NCBI RefSeq assembly: GCF_001553565.1
Contig: NZ_CP014228.1
Coordinates: forward strand, 2,108,001 to 2,172,000
Direction of reading: 5' to 3'
DNA from: Actinomyces radicidentis
Lineage (GTDB): Bacteria > Actinomycetota > Actinomycetes > Actinomycetales > Actinomycetaceae
DNA: 64,000 nucleotides
Shown here: in pieces, positions 37,082 through 45,530 of the stretch
How the letters are laid out: every line of letters starts with the position of its first letter
Numbering within the stretch: the first letter of the stretch is position 1
Made by a program: the position numbers and the translations under genes
The notes under the pieces: model-generated
Database searches by the model: none
Seen by the model: only the letters and a program-made list of their open reading frames with translations
What the model was told of the DNA's origin: nothing

Positions 37082-38313
37082 GCCGTATCGACGACATGGT
37101 CCGGGAGTTGGGCCCGGACGGTGTTGAGTTCCGCGCGCTCGGCGAAGTTGCTGCGCTGCGACGCGGGAGCGGAATGCCCAAGTCGGCCTTCTCCGATGAC
37201 GGCGTCCCTGCCATTCACTACGGTCATATCTACACGCGCTATGGCATCTACACCAGGTCGGCGAAAGCCCACGTGCCGACGGATGCGGCGGAGTCACTAC
37301 AGCCTGTGCATCCGGGCGAACTGGTGATCGCCAACACTAGCGAGAATCTTGAAGACGTCGGCAAGGCCGTTGCCTGGTTGGGAGACTCGGATGCCGTCAC
37401 GGGTGGCCACGCCACGGTGGTGTCGTCCGATGTGCTCGACCCGAAGTTCCTCTCCTATTACGTTCGGACGCCTGCCTTCTTCGCGCAGAAGCGCCGCTTC
37501 GCGTTCGGTACGAAGGTGATCGAGTTGTCCGCGGTGAATCTCGCGAAGATACCCTTTCCGGTCCCGCCGATGTCCATCCAGCGTGAGATCGTTGGGATCC
37601 TGGATCAGTTCACGGAGCTCGAGGCGGAGCTCGAGGCGGAGCTCGAGGAGAGAAGGCGGCAGTACACCCGCGTGGCCGACGAAATCATCTGGCGTCGTGA
37701 CGGTGCGACGCCCGTCGCGCCGCTCGACGAACTTGGAGCGCTCAGGCGTGGCCGTCGGTTTACTCGGGCTGACTTCGTCAGCGAGGGGATCTCCGCGATC
37801 CACTACGGTGAGGTCTATACGACGTACGGAACCTCGACGGCGCACGCTGTTTCTTCTGTACGCAAGGATCTGGCGCCGTCCCTGCGCTATGCCAAACCTG
37901 GTGATGTGATCATTGCCGGTGTGGGGGAGACTGTTGCGGATGTGGGTATCGGTGTCGCCTGGCTTGGAGATGTGCCTGTCGCATTCCACGATGACTCCTT
38001 CGCATTCACGTCTCAGCTTGATCCCCGTTATGTGTCGCACGTCTTTCGGACGCCTCATTACCACAGGGCCAAGGAGTCCTTCGTGTCGCGTGCAAAGGTG
38101 AAGCGTCTCGGGGCCAACGGCCTTGGGCGGATTGAGATCCCTGTCCCGAACCAGGAGCGCCAGATCTGGATCGCGGATCAACTCGATGCCCTTGAGGCAC
38201 TTCACGCCGACCTAGGCTCAGGCTTGCCCGCTGAGATCGTCGCACGTCGCCAGCAGTACGAGTACTACCGGGACAAGCTCCTCACCTTCCCGGAGAGGAA
38301 GGACCACGCATGA
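37078..38313 (+). CDS. hsdS: HsdS, type I restriction specificity subunit with tandem ELEA spacer
   Basis: Determines DNA recognition by HsdM and HsdR. The 411-residue protein has two target recognition domains, about 15-165 and 225-375, each followed by a helical spacer. The two domains look alike: LRRGSGMPKSAF...AIHYGHIYTRYG against LRRGRRFTRADF...AIHYGEVYTTYG. The central spacer contains the 12-bp DNA repeat GAGCTCGAGGCG at 37615-37650, giving ELEAELEAELEE at residues 180-191. In EcoR124-type enzymes, copy changes in such a 4-residue repeat alter the spacing of the recognition site. Start and stop both overlap neighbours by 4 nt. Confidence 0.92.
   Translation: MSRIDDMVRELGPDGVEFRALGEVAALRRGSGMPKSAFSDDGVPAIHYGHIYTRYGIYTRSAKAHVPTDAAESLQPVHPGELVIANTSENLEDVGKAVAWLGDSDAVTGGHATVVSSDVLDPKFLSYYVRTPAFFAQKRRFAFGTKVIELSAVNLAKIPFPVPPMSIQREIVGILDQFTELEAELEAELEERRRQYTRVADEIIWRRDGATPVAPLDELGALRRGRRFTRADFVSEGISAIHYGEVYTTYGTSTAHAVSSVRKDLAPSLRYAKPGDVIIAGVGETVADVGIGVAWLGDVPVAFHDDSFAFTSQLDPRYVSHVFRTPHYHRAKESFVSRAKVKRLGANGLGRIEIPVPNQERQIWIADQLDALEALHADLGSGLPAEIVARRQQYEYYRDKLLTFPERKDHA
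37615..37650 (+). repeat. Three 12-bp tandem repeats inside hsdS
   Basis: Units 37615-37626 and 37627-37638 are identical (GAGCTCGAGGCG); 37639-37650 differs by one base. Gain or loss keeps the reading frame. Confidence 0.85.
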
Positions 38314-39266
38314 CCGGCAAGCACATCGAGCTCTTCCTCGTTGACGGAGAGGCAGGCGGCCTACGAACCGCCGACGTCTCCGGCTGGACCGGACACCTCC
38401 TGGCCGGCCCACGCTCCGACCTCAAGTGCCTCCTCGACCGCCCCGAAGCATCCGGCAACGGCGCCTACGTCCTACTCGGCGACGACCCCGACTGCGTCGA
38501 GAACCTCCGCTGCTATATCGGCAAGACCGAGTCCTTCACCAACCGATTCCGCGACCACGACCGCAAGAAGGACTGGTGGGACCGCGCCGTCCTCATCACG
38601 TCCCGCGACGCGTCCTTCAACGAGGGTCACTGGAGCGAGGTCGAGTCGCGCCTCCTGGAGATCGCTGCTGCCGCTGAGCGCTGCACCCTTGACGACAACA
38701 AGCAGACGCCCCAACCGCGACGGCTCTCCGAGGCGCAGAAGTCCGACGTCGAGGACTTCCTCGTCCAGCTCCGCACCATCCTCCCCGTGCTCGGCGTCAA
38801 CATCCTCCGCACCTCGAACGCACGGAGCATCGCTGAGGAGACGCCGGCCCCCGCCGTCGAGCACTCGCCGATCTTCACGCTCTCCGTGCCACGCCGTGGG
38901 ATCACCGCCCGAGGAGAAGTCGTCGGAGACGAGTTCCTCCTCCTCGAAGGATCTGTCATCAGCCCGCGCTGGACCGGGCGAGCCTCAAGCGAGGCCACCC
39001 AGCGCAGCTACGCCGCTATGAGCGCCCGCCACGCCAAGCTCGTCGCCGACGGGTCCCTCCAGGTCCACGGCGACACCGCCGTCGTCACTCGTGACATCCC
39101 CTTCGGGTCCCCGTCGCTCGCCGGCGCCATCGCCACCGGCCGCGCCTGCAACGGCCGCACCGCCTGGATCTGGGACGGCGGCACGTACGCCGACTGGGAG
39201 AACCGCGGGCTCGGCGACGCGGCCCCCGAGGTGTCGTCGCCGGCCCCAGATGAGGAGGACGCATGA
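38310..39266 (+). CDS. GIY-YIG nuclease family protein with C-terminal DUF4357-like region
   Basis: 318-residue protein with a GIY-YIG-like module at about residues 50-120: GAYVLLGDD (the GIY strand), LRCYIGKTESFTNRFRDH (the YIG strand with the following Arg), and WSEVESRLLEIA carrying the conserved Glu. The C-terminal part near 190-305 resembles DUF4357 (FTLSVPRRGITARGEV..., SYAAMSARHAKLVADGSL). Proteins of this kind are found beside type I and type III restriction genes, but no role has been established; it could nick DNA or regulate HsdR. It overlaps hsdS and hsdR by 4 nt each, so it is an integral operon member. Confidence 0.8.
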   Translation: MTGKHIELFLVDGEAGGLRTADVSGWTGHLLAGPRSDLKCLLDRPEASGNGAYVLLGDDPDCVENLRCYIGKTESFTNRFRDHDRKKDWWDRAVLITSRDASFNEGHWSEVESRLLEIAAAAERCTLDDNKQTPQPRRLSEAQKSDVEDFLVQLRTILPVLGVNILRTSNARSIAEETPAPAVEHSPIFTLSVPRRGITARGEVVGDEFLLLEGSVISPRWTGRASSEATQRSYAAMSARHAKLVADGSLQVHGDTAVVTRDIPFGSPSLAGAIATGRACNGRTAWIWDGGTYADWENRGLGDAAPEVSSPAPDEEDA

Positions 39267-42200
39267 GCGTGCGCGAAGCCCCCGCCGTCGGCATCGAGCC
39301 CGTCATCCTCACCGACGAGGCCACCGTCGTTGGCGAGTACGAGCCCGCCAAGCACGAGGACATCGGCTACCAGTCCGAAGCCCAGCTCGAAGACTCCTTC
39401 ATCAAGCAGCTCCAGGCTCAGGCCTACGGGTACGTCACCCTCGACACCGAGGAGGCGCTCGTCGCCAACCTGCGCCGCCAACTGGAGGCCCTCAACGACT
39501 ATCGATTCACCGACGACGAGTGGAAGCGCTTCCTCGAGCACTCCGTGGCCGCCGCCAACGACTCCGTCATCGACAAGGCCCGCCGCATCCAGGAGGACCA
39601 CGTCCAGGTCCTCACCCGCGACACCGGCGAGTCCAAGAACATCCGCCTCATCGACAAGACCAACATCCACAACAACCGGCTCCAGGTCACCAACCAGTAC
39701 GTCGCCGTCGGCGGCGCCCACGAGAACCGCTACGACGTCACGATCCTCGTCAACGGGCTCCCGCTCGTGCACGTCGAGCTCAAGCGCCGCGGCGTGCCCA
39801 TCCGCGAGGCCTTCAACCAGATCAACCGCTACCAGCGCGACTCCTTCTGGGCCGGCACCGGCCTGTTCGGCTACGTCCAGGTCTTCGTCATCTCCAACGG
39901 CACCCACACCAAGTACTACTCGAACACCACACGCCTCGACCACGTCACCGAGGACAAGGGCACGCGCCGGCAGGCCAAGGCGGCGTCGTCGGACTCCTTC
40001 GAGTTCACCTCCTGGTGGTCCGACGCCCGCAACCAGCCGATCACGGACCTCATCGACTTCACGCGGACCTTCCTCGCCAAGCGCACGATCCTGGCGATCC
40101 TCACCCGCTACTGCGTCCTCACCACCGCCAAGAAACTCATGGTGATGCGCCCCTACCAGATCGCCGCCACCGAGGCGATCCTCCAGCGCATCAACACCTC
40201 CGCACTCAACAAGCAGACCGGGACCATCGCCGCCGGTGGCTACGTCTGGCACACCACCGGCTCCGGCAAGACTCTCACCTCCTTCAAGACCGCCAAGCTC
40301 GCCGCAGGACTGGCCGGCGTGGACAAGGTGCTCTTCGTCGTCGACCGCAAGGACCTCGACCACCAGACCATCAAGGAGTACAACCGCTTCGCCGCCGGTA
40401 CCGTCGCCGCCAACCAGTCCACGAGCCAGCTCGCCGCCCAGATCGAGGACCCCGACGTCCGCATCATCGTCACCACGATCCAGAAGCTCTCCAACTTCGT
40501 CGGCCGGCACCGCAAGCACTCCGTCTACGACGGGCACGTCGTCCTCATCTTCGACGAGTGCCACCGCAGCCAGTTCGGCGACATGCACACCGCCATCACC
40601 AAGGCCTTCCGGAACTACCACCTCTTCGGCTTCACCGGGACGCCCATCTTCGCCGCCAACGCCGGTACCTCCGGCGGCTACGACTTGCGCACCACCGCCC
40701 AGGCCTTCGGGGACCAACTCCATACCTACACGATCGTCGACGCCATCCGGGACAACAACGTCCTGCCCTTCCACATCGACTACATCGACACAATCCGCAC
40801 CGCCGACGGCGTCACCGACGCCGAGGTCTCCGGGATCAACACCGAGGCTGCGCTCCTCGCCCCCGAGCGCATCGGCCAGGTGGTCGCCTACATCCGCGAG
40901 CACTTCGACCAGAAGACCCGCCGCAACGCCTCCTACAGCCTCGGCGAGCAGCGTGTGCGCGGTTTCAACTCGCTCTTCGCTACCGCCTCCATCCGGGCCG
41001 CCCGCCTCTACTACGACGAGTTCAAGCGTCAGCAGGCCGGGCTTCCTGCGGGCCAGCGGCTCACTGTCGGCATCATCTATTCCTACGCGCCCAACGCCGA
41101 CGCGCCCGGCGAGGTGGTGGCCGACGAGGCGATGGACACGGCCGGACTCACCGCCGACGACCGCGAGTTCCTCGAGCGCGCCATCGAGGACTACAACGAG
41201 ACCTTCTCGATGAGCTGCTCGACGGATGCGAACGGGTTCGAGGCCTACTACGAGGACCTCTCGGAGCGGCTCGCCACCAAGCAGATCGACCTCGTCATCG
41301 TGGTCAACATGTTCCTCACGGGCTTCGACTCCAAGAGCCTCAACACCCTGTGGGTCGACAAGAACCTGCGCACCCACGGCCTCATCCAGGCCTTCTCGCG
41401 GACCAACCGCATCCTCAACGCCGTCAAGTCCTACGGGAACATCGTCTGCTTCCGCGACCTCCAGGCCGAGACCGATGAGGCGATCTCGCTGTTCGGGAAC
41501 CGCGAGGCCGGTGGGCTCGTTCTCCTCAAGCCCTACCAGGAGTACCTGCAGGAGTACATCGAGCGGGTTACTGAGCTGCGGGCCGGGTTCGAGCCCGGGG
41601 GCGTCATCGCCTCCGAGGACGCCCAGAAGGAGTTCATCACCCTCTTCGGCAAGATCCTGCGCCTGCGCAACATCCTCACGAGCTTCGACGACTTCGTCGG
41701 TCAGGACGTCCTCGACCGAGGCGAATTCGCCGACTACCGCAGCGTGTACGTCGACCTCTACCACGAGCTCCGGCCCCGGAACGAGGCTGAGAAGGAGGTC
41801 ATCAACGACGACCTTGTCTTCGAGATCGAGCTCGTTAAACAGGTCGAGGTCAACGTCGACTACATCCTCATGCTCGTCGACAAGCACCGCGAGCAGCAGG
41901 GCACTGGTGAGGACCGGGAGATCCCGGTCGAGATCGAGCGCGCCATCGCCTCCAGCCCGTCACTTCGGAACAAGAAGGACCTCATCGAGGACTTCGTCCG
42001 CTCAGTCTCCGCACGTGGCGACCTGGACGCCCAGTGGCAGGAGTACGTGGCGAAACGACGCGACGAGGAGCTCGCCCGAATCATCGCGGAGGAGGCGCTA
42101 CGCGCCGAGGCCGCGACGGCGCTCGTCGACGCCGCGCTGCGCGGAGACGCCGAGATCGGGAACGAGGGAACCGCGATTACCCGTGTGCTGCCGCCGGTCT

Positions 42201-42307
42201 CGAGGTTCCGGAGGCCGGCAAGCGGCGAGGGGACCCTGGACGAGAAGAAGCATCGCGTGGTCGAGCAGCTGCGGGAGTTCGTGGACAGGTTCCGGGGGCT
42301 CAATTGA
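39263..42307 (+). CDS. hsdR: HsdR, type I restriction endonuclease/translocase subunit
   Basis: Motor and nuclease subunit. The 1014-residue protein has the N-terminal PD-(D/E)XK nuclease with DVTILVNGLPLVHVELKRRG near residues 155-174, then a superfamily 2 helicase: Walker A TGSGKT near 331-336, motif II DECHR near 431-435, FTGTPIF near 455-461, and the second RecA domain with VVNMFLTGFDSKSLNTLWVDK near 675-695. A helical C-terminus binds HsdMS. Its length is normal. ATG overlaps the GIY-YIG stop; its own stop overlaps a fifth gene (TTGA). Confidence 0.95.
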   Translation: MSVREAPAVGIEPVILTDEATVVGEYEPAKHEDIGYQSEAQLEDSFIKQLQAQAYGYVTLDTEEALVANLRRQLEALNDYRFTDDEWKRFLEHSVAAANDSVIDKARRIQEDHVQVLTRDTGESKNIRLIDKTNIHNNRLQVTNQYVAVGGAHENRYDVTILVNGLPLVHVELKRRGVPIREAFNQINRYQRDSFWAGTGLFGYVQVFVISNGTHTKYYSNTTRLDHVTEDKGTRRQAKAASSDSFEFTSWWSDARNQPITDLIDFTRTFLAKRTILAILTRYCVLTTAKKLMVMRPYQIAATEAILQRINTSALNKQTGTIAAGGYVWHTTGSGKTLTSFKTAKLAAGLAGVDKVLFVVDRKDLDHQTIKEYNRFAAGTVAANQSTSQLAAQIEDPDVRIIVTTIQKLSNFVGRHRKHSVYDGHVVLIFDECHRSQFGDMHTAITKAFRNYHLFGFTGTPIFAANAGTSGGYDLRTTAQAFGDQLHTYTIVDAIRDNNVLPFHIDYIDTIRTADGVTDAEVSGINTEAALLAPERIGQVVAYIREHFDQKTRRNASYSLGEQRVRGFNSLFATASIRAARLYYDEFKRQQAGLPAGQRLTVGIIYSYAPNADAPGEVVADEAMDTAGLTADDREFLERAIEDYNETFSMSCSTDANGFEAYYEDLSERLATKQIDLVIVVNMFLTGFDSKSLNTLWVDKNLRTHGLIQAFSRTNRILNAVKSYGNIVCFRDLQAETDEAISLFGNREAGGLVLLKPYQEYLQEYIERVTELRAGFEPGGVIASEDAQKEFITLFGKILRLRNILTSFDDFVGQDVLDRGEFADYRSVYVDLYHELRPRNEAEKEVINDDLVFEIELVKQVEVNVDYILMLVDKHREQQGTGEDREIPVEIERAIASSPSLRNKKDLIEDFVRSVSARGDLDAQWQEYVAKRRDEELARIIAEEALRAEAATALVDAALRGDAEIGNEGTAITRVLPPVSRFRRPASGEGTLDEKKHRVVEQLREFVDRFRGLN

Positions 42308-43227
42308 CTGTAGAAGGCATCCCACTAACGACGGTTGGGATCCCGCTCGCATCGCTGCTCGTCTCCGTCCTCGCGTTGTGGCGTGCGTGGAGGTCGGGCC
42401 GCGAGTCGAATGCGGAGTTTCTCCACGAGATGAGGAAGCAATGGCTCTCGGTGCAACATGACTGGAATATTTGCTTGCTCGTCGCGTTTGGGTCTGCCCA
42501 CCATTATGCTGATGCGACACGGGATGAGCGAGATGCGGCCGAAAGGTTGCGCGTGTCATTCGACGATGAAAGATGGTATGAGGCAAGTCTTGAACTGAGA
42601 GGGCATGTTCGTCGCGTGACTGATTTGATTGCCGAATGCGGTGAGGCGCTTGTGTCTAGCCGTTGGTCGGTCCGGGATTTGTATGAGGTGCTCGGTGCTG
42701 ATGTGGGGCGCCATCACAGGCTACTTAGGACGCTGGCTCATCTCAGCGGAGGAACGCCGTGTGATGAGCTCTTTGTTCAAGCGACGGAATTCAATGCCCA
42801 TGAAAGGAATGATCGCATTCTCCTCGTGGCTTTCCTTGTGCGCGCGGAGCAATGTCGCAGGGGAGATACGTACGCGCATTTTGTCGCCGAACTGGCTCGA
42901 GAACTTCGCGGTGATTGGCGTAGGCCGCTACGGGCGTGTTGTTCGCGCCTTGGTGTGGGGGGATCGTTCCGACGGCTGCCGAGAGGGGTAAAGTATTCTC
43001 TTTGGCGTGCGGCGCACCCCAAACTCTCGTCGGCGTATCTTCAGCCCGACGAGCCAATCGTTGGTGGTGCGGATCGTAGCCTGTTTCGTCGGTGGTATGA
43101 GCCGCGAATAGTTCAGGGGTTGCGTATTCGTCTGCTCCGTGAGAAGTCTCAGGGGTATGGATTGCGGGAGCGTGAGACATGGGAGAGGTTGCTTCGTGCT
43201 GTGAGAATGAGGGTAGTGGGCGAATAG
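42304..43227 (+). CDS. Membrane-anchored protein, fifth gene of the hsd operon
   Basis: 307-residue protein I do not recognise. The start is TTG 42304, overlapping the hsdR stop; the frame upstream of it is only hsdR shadow. It has one N-terminal membrane helix (PLASLLVSVLALWRAW, about residues 11-26) and then a cytoplasmic, Arg/Glu-rich helical domain (EFLHEMRKQWLSVQHDW near 34-50). It is AT-richer and uses rarer codons than hsdMSR, implying a different origin. The coupling to hsdR suggests that it works with the restriction system, for example as membrane anchor, effector or sensor, but this is inference only. Confidence 0.7.
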   Translation: MTVEGIPLTTVGIPLASLLVSVLALWRAWRSGRESNAEFLHEMRKQWLSVQHDWNICLLVAFGSAHHYADATRDERDAAERLRVSFDDERWYEASLELRGHVRRVTDLIAECGEALVSSRWSVRDLYEVLGADVGRHHRLLRTLAHLSGGTPCDELFVQATEFNAHERNDRILLVAFLVRAEQCRRGDTYAHFVAELARELRGDWRRPLRACCSRLGVGGSFRRLPRGVKYSLWRAAHPKLSSAYLQPDEPIVGGADRSLFRRWYEPRIVQGLRIRLLREKSQGYGLRERETWERLLRAVRMRVVGE

Positions 43228-43282
43228 GCTTACGCGGAGATTCGTTCGTGAAGTCGAAATGGACGTAGGATAGGTTTTCATT

Positions 43283-43408
43283 TTGAAAAGTTCATTTGTC
43301 CCAGTCGTCGCCGTCACCCGCGGCGGCCCCGCCGATCCCCCGACTGTCGAGTCCCTCCACCTGGTCGCCGTCGTCGCCCTCGTGCTGGACGGCTCGTTGC
43401 TGGGGTAG
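43283..43408 (+). pseudogene. Fragment of an asparaginase gene
   Basis: Translates as a 41-codon frame ending in TAG. Its middle, VAVTRGGPA...PTVESLHL...VVAL...DGS, repeats the first 40 codons of the complete asparaginase gene at 44468, with several substitutions. It marks the right edge of the hsd region. The rest of 43409-43592 contains one hydrophobic run (TTYAAILLFLLLLLVQRA, about 43416-43469) of unknown origin and no gene I can support. Confidence 0.7.
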
Positions 43409-43592
43409 TCACCCTCGCGACCACCTACGCGGCGATACTTCTCTTCCTCCTGCTCCTCCTCGTGCAGCGCGCGCACCGGTACCCGCACCGTCGCCCTGGC
43501 GGACATGGACTTCGCGACGGTCGCGTGGGCTCAGGGACGTCGCTGAGGCGCGGTACCGAGACCCGCTCCAGGTGTCGTGCCTGTTCGAGCCG

Positions 43593-44315
43593 TCAGGAGC
43601 GCTGCGCCAACACCCCGACCGTCGTGCTCGGCTGCTCCGCGCAGACCTCGATCTCGGCCGCAGCCGTGAGTGACTCCGTCTGGTTCGGCGGGTAGATGAC
43701 GACGCTCGACGCCGTGGTGGACGTGCAGCCGGCGATGATCCCGGGATTCGTCACCCTCAGCGGTGCGACCGCCGAGGCGCCCGGTGCTAGCGCGACGGTC
43801 ACGCCTTCGGCGGCCTCCCGCTCGGCCGGTTCGCCCATCTGAGCCCCTGAGGCGTCGGTGAAGCTCACCCCGGGGAAGCCCGTGAGCGTGCACTCCGCGG
43901 AGCCTGTGTTCGTGAGGGCGACGTCCCAGTAGACGGAGCCGGCCGCACCGCCTCCCTCGGCGGGTGTCACCTCAGCGCTCACGGAGCCGGTGGCGCACGG
44001 GCTCGAGACCTGCGTGCCCGCGGCGTCGCTCGCGTCGACCTGGGGCGCGCCGTCATCGGACGCTCCGCTGTCGGGCTCCACGGCGGCGTCCGGCGGCGTG
44101 GTGGCGGGGGACGCTGAGCCTGACGGCTCCGCTCCGCCCGCGATGGCCGTCGTCGCCGCGGAGGTGCTCTCGGCCGGGGCAGCGCTCTCGTGCCCTGAGG
44201 TCCCCGCGCCGCACCCGGCCAGTGCGAGCGCCGTGAGTGAACCGAGCGCGACTGCCGTGGCGGCTCGGTGCGGGGAGCGTCCTTGCTTCGTGCGTGTTCT
44301 GCGTGCTGGTTCCAT
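43593..44315 (-). CDS. Secreted lipoprotein with DUF4232 domain
   Basis: 240-residue exported protein. The N-terminus is basic (ARRTRTKQGRSPHR), followed by a hydrophobic stretch and the lipobox LALAGC with the lipidated Cys near residue 35. A Ser/Ala/Thr/Pro-rich linker of about 65 residues leads to a DUF4232 beta domain with VYWDVALTNTGSAECTLTGFPGV and PGIIAGC. Its function is unknown; it probably faces the cell wall. ATG 44315 has GGAGGG immediately before it (too close for a normal SD) and TACCGT 7 nt upstream as a possible leaderless -10; a GTG 9 nt earlier is an alternative start. Confidence 0.8.
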   Translation of the reverse strand: MEPARRTRTKQGRSPHRAATAVALGSLTALALAGCGAGTSGHESAAPAESTSAATTAIAGGAEPSGSASPATTPPDAAVEPDSGASDDGAPQVDASDAAGTQVSSPCATGSVSAEVTPAEGGGAAGSVYWDVALTNTGSAECTLTGFPGVSFTDASGAQMGEPAEREAAEGVTVALAPGASAVAPLRVTNPGIIAGCTSTTASSVVIYPPNQTESLTAAAEIEVCAEQPSTTVGVLAQRS

Positions 44316-44454
44316 GCCCTCCACGGTACGAGACCCGGGACACGTTCTGGAGGGGAGTGCGGCCCCTGGCCGTCAGCACGGCGGCCTGTGAGAATGCGCC
44401 GAACGTCCTTGCGACGGCTGTCGGGACGGGCGGCCGGGCGGGCACCGCCGCTCG

Positions 44455-44460
44455 TAGTCT
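44455..44460 (+). promoter_or_regulatory. Putative -10 of a leaderless asparaginase transcript
   Basis: TAGTCT ends 7 nt before the GTG at 44468; no SD is seen. Confidence 0.4.
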
Positions 44461-44467
44461 CAGTGCT

Positions 44468-45442
44468 GTGAACCCCAGCGCCTTCGTCCCCGTCGCCGCC
44501 GTCACCCGCGGCGGCCCCGCCGAGCACCCGACCGTCGAGTCCCTTCACCTGGGCGCCGTCGTCGCCCTCGCACAGGACGGCTCCGTCGCCTACTCGGCCG
44601 GCGACCCGGAGGTCCCCGTCTTCGCCCGTTCCTCCCTCAAGCCGCTCTTCGCCGTCGGGATGCTGCGCGCCGGCCTCGAGGGTGACGAACGCCAGCTGGC
44701 GCTGGCCTGCGCCAGCCACAACGGCGGCGCCGAGCACCTCGACGTCGTCCGCAGCCTCCTCGCCCGCTACGGCCTCACCGAGGCGGACCTGCGCAACACG
44801 CCGGGTGTGCCCCTCGGGAAGGCCGAGCGCCGCGCCTTCAACCGCAGCGGCCAGACGCCCGACTCCCTCCACCAGAACTGCTCCGGCAAGCACGCCGCCA
44901 TGCTCGCCACCGCCGTCGCCCTCAGCGCCGACCCTGCTAGCTACCTCGACCACGACGGCCCGGTCGCCACCCTCGTGCGCGACTCCGTCGAGCGCCTCAC
45001 CGGTGCCACGATCGACCCGGCCACCGTCACTCGCGACGGCTGCGGCGCCGAGGTCTACCCGCTCCCGCTCATCTCGCTCGCCCGCGCCTACGCCCGCCTC
45101 ACCGCCGCCGAGCCCGGCACGCCCGAGCACGCCGTCGCAGACGCCATGGCCGCCCACCCCGACCTCATCGCGGGGGAGGGGCGCGAGGCCACCGCCATCA
45201 TGCGCACCATTCCCGGCTCCATCGCCAAGGACGGCGCCGAGGGCTTCTTCGCGCTCGGTCTGCCCGGCGGGGCCGCCGTCGCCGTCAAGATCGCCGACGG
45301 CGCCATGCGCGCCGCCGTACCCGCGATGATCCCCGCGCTACGAGCCCTGGGCGTCCCCGAGGACCAGCTCGCGGCGCTCCCCACTCGCCCCGTCCTCGGC
45401 TGGGGACAGCCCGTCGGCGCCGTCGCCGGGCTCAGCACCTGA
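44468..45442 (+). CDS. Asparaginase (Rhizobium etli AsnA-type, PF06089)
   Basis: Predicted L-asparagine amidohydrolase of the family unrelated to E. coli type I/II enzymes. In 324 residues it shows AVVALAQDGSVAYSAGDP near 29-46, the Ser/Lys motif FARSSLKPLFA near 50-60, LACASHNG near 80-87, NCSGKHAAMLA near 139-149 and RDGCGAEVYPLPL near 191-203, the conserved blocks of this family. The frame is open upstream, but the family start and the -10 element favour GTG 44468. Cytoplasmic. It is followed 88 bp later by a hydrolase gene. Confidence 0.88.
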   Translation: MNPSAFVPVAAVTRGGPAEHPTVESLHLGAVVALAQDGSVAYSAGDPEVPVFARSSLKPLFAVGMLRAGLEGDERQLALACASHNGGAEHLDVVRSLLARYGLTEADLRNTPGVPLGKAERRAFNRSGQTPDSLHQNCSGKHAAMLATAVALSADPASYLDHDGPVATLVRDSVERLTGATIDPATVTRDGCGAEVYPLPLISLARAYARLTAAEPGTPEHAVADAMAAHPDLIAGEGREATAIMRTIPGSIAKDGAEGFFALGLPGGAAVAVKIADGAMRAAVPAMIPALRALGVPEDQLAALPTRPVLGWGQPVGAVAGLST

Positions 45443-45530
45443 GGGTGCCAGAGTGCCCGCGTCGCCTCCTCGTACGAGGCGCCCCCGGCGTAGCCTGGCG
45501 CTGTCCACCCGCCTGATAGAGAGGTCAGCC

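Noticed and set aside
37615-37650. Short tandem repeats as a possible CRISPR array
   Set aside because: The units are contiguous 12-mers without spacers inside a coding frame; no array with regular spacers was seen anywhere in the window.
42928-43506. Minus-strand open frame opposite the end of the hsd membrane protein
   Set aside because: Thr/Arg/Pro-rich translation with no SD; it is opposite a better supported coupled gene.
43296-43673. Open frame as a real gene before the DUF4232 lipoprotein
   Set aside because: It is a Ser/Pro/Arg-rich alternative frame; the only recognisable content is the asparaginase fragment in a different frame.
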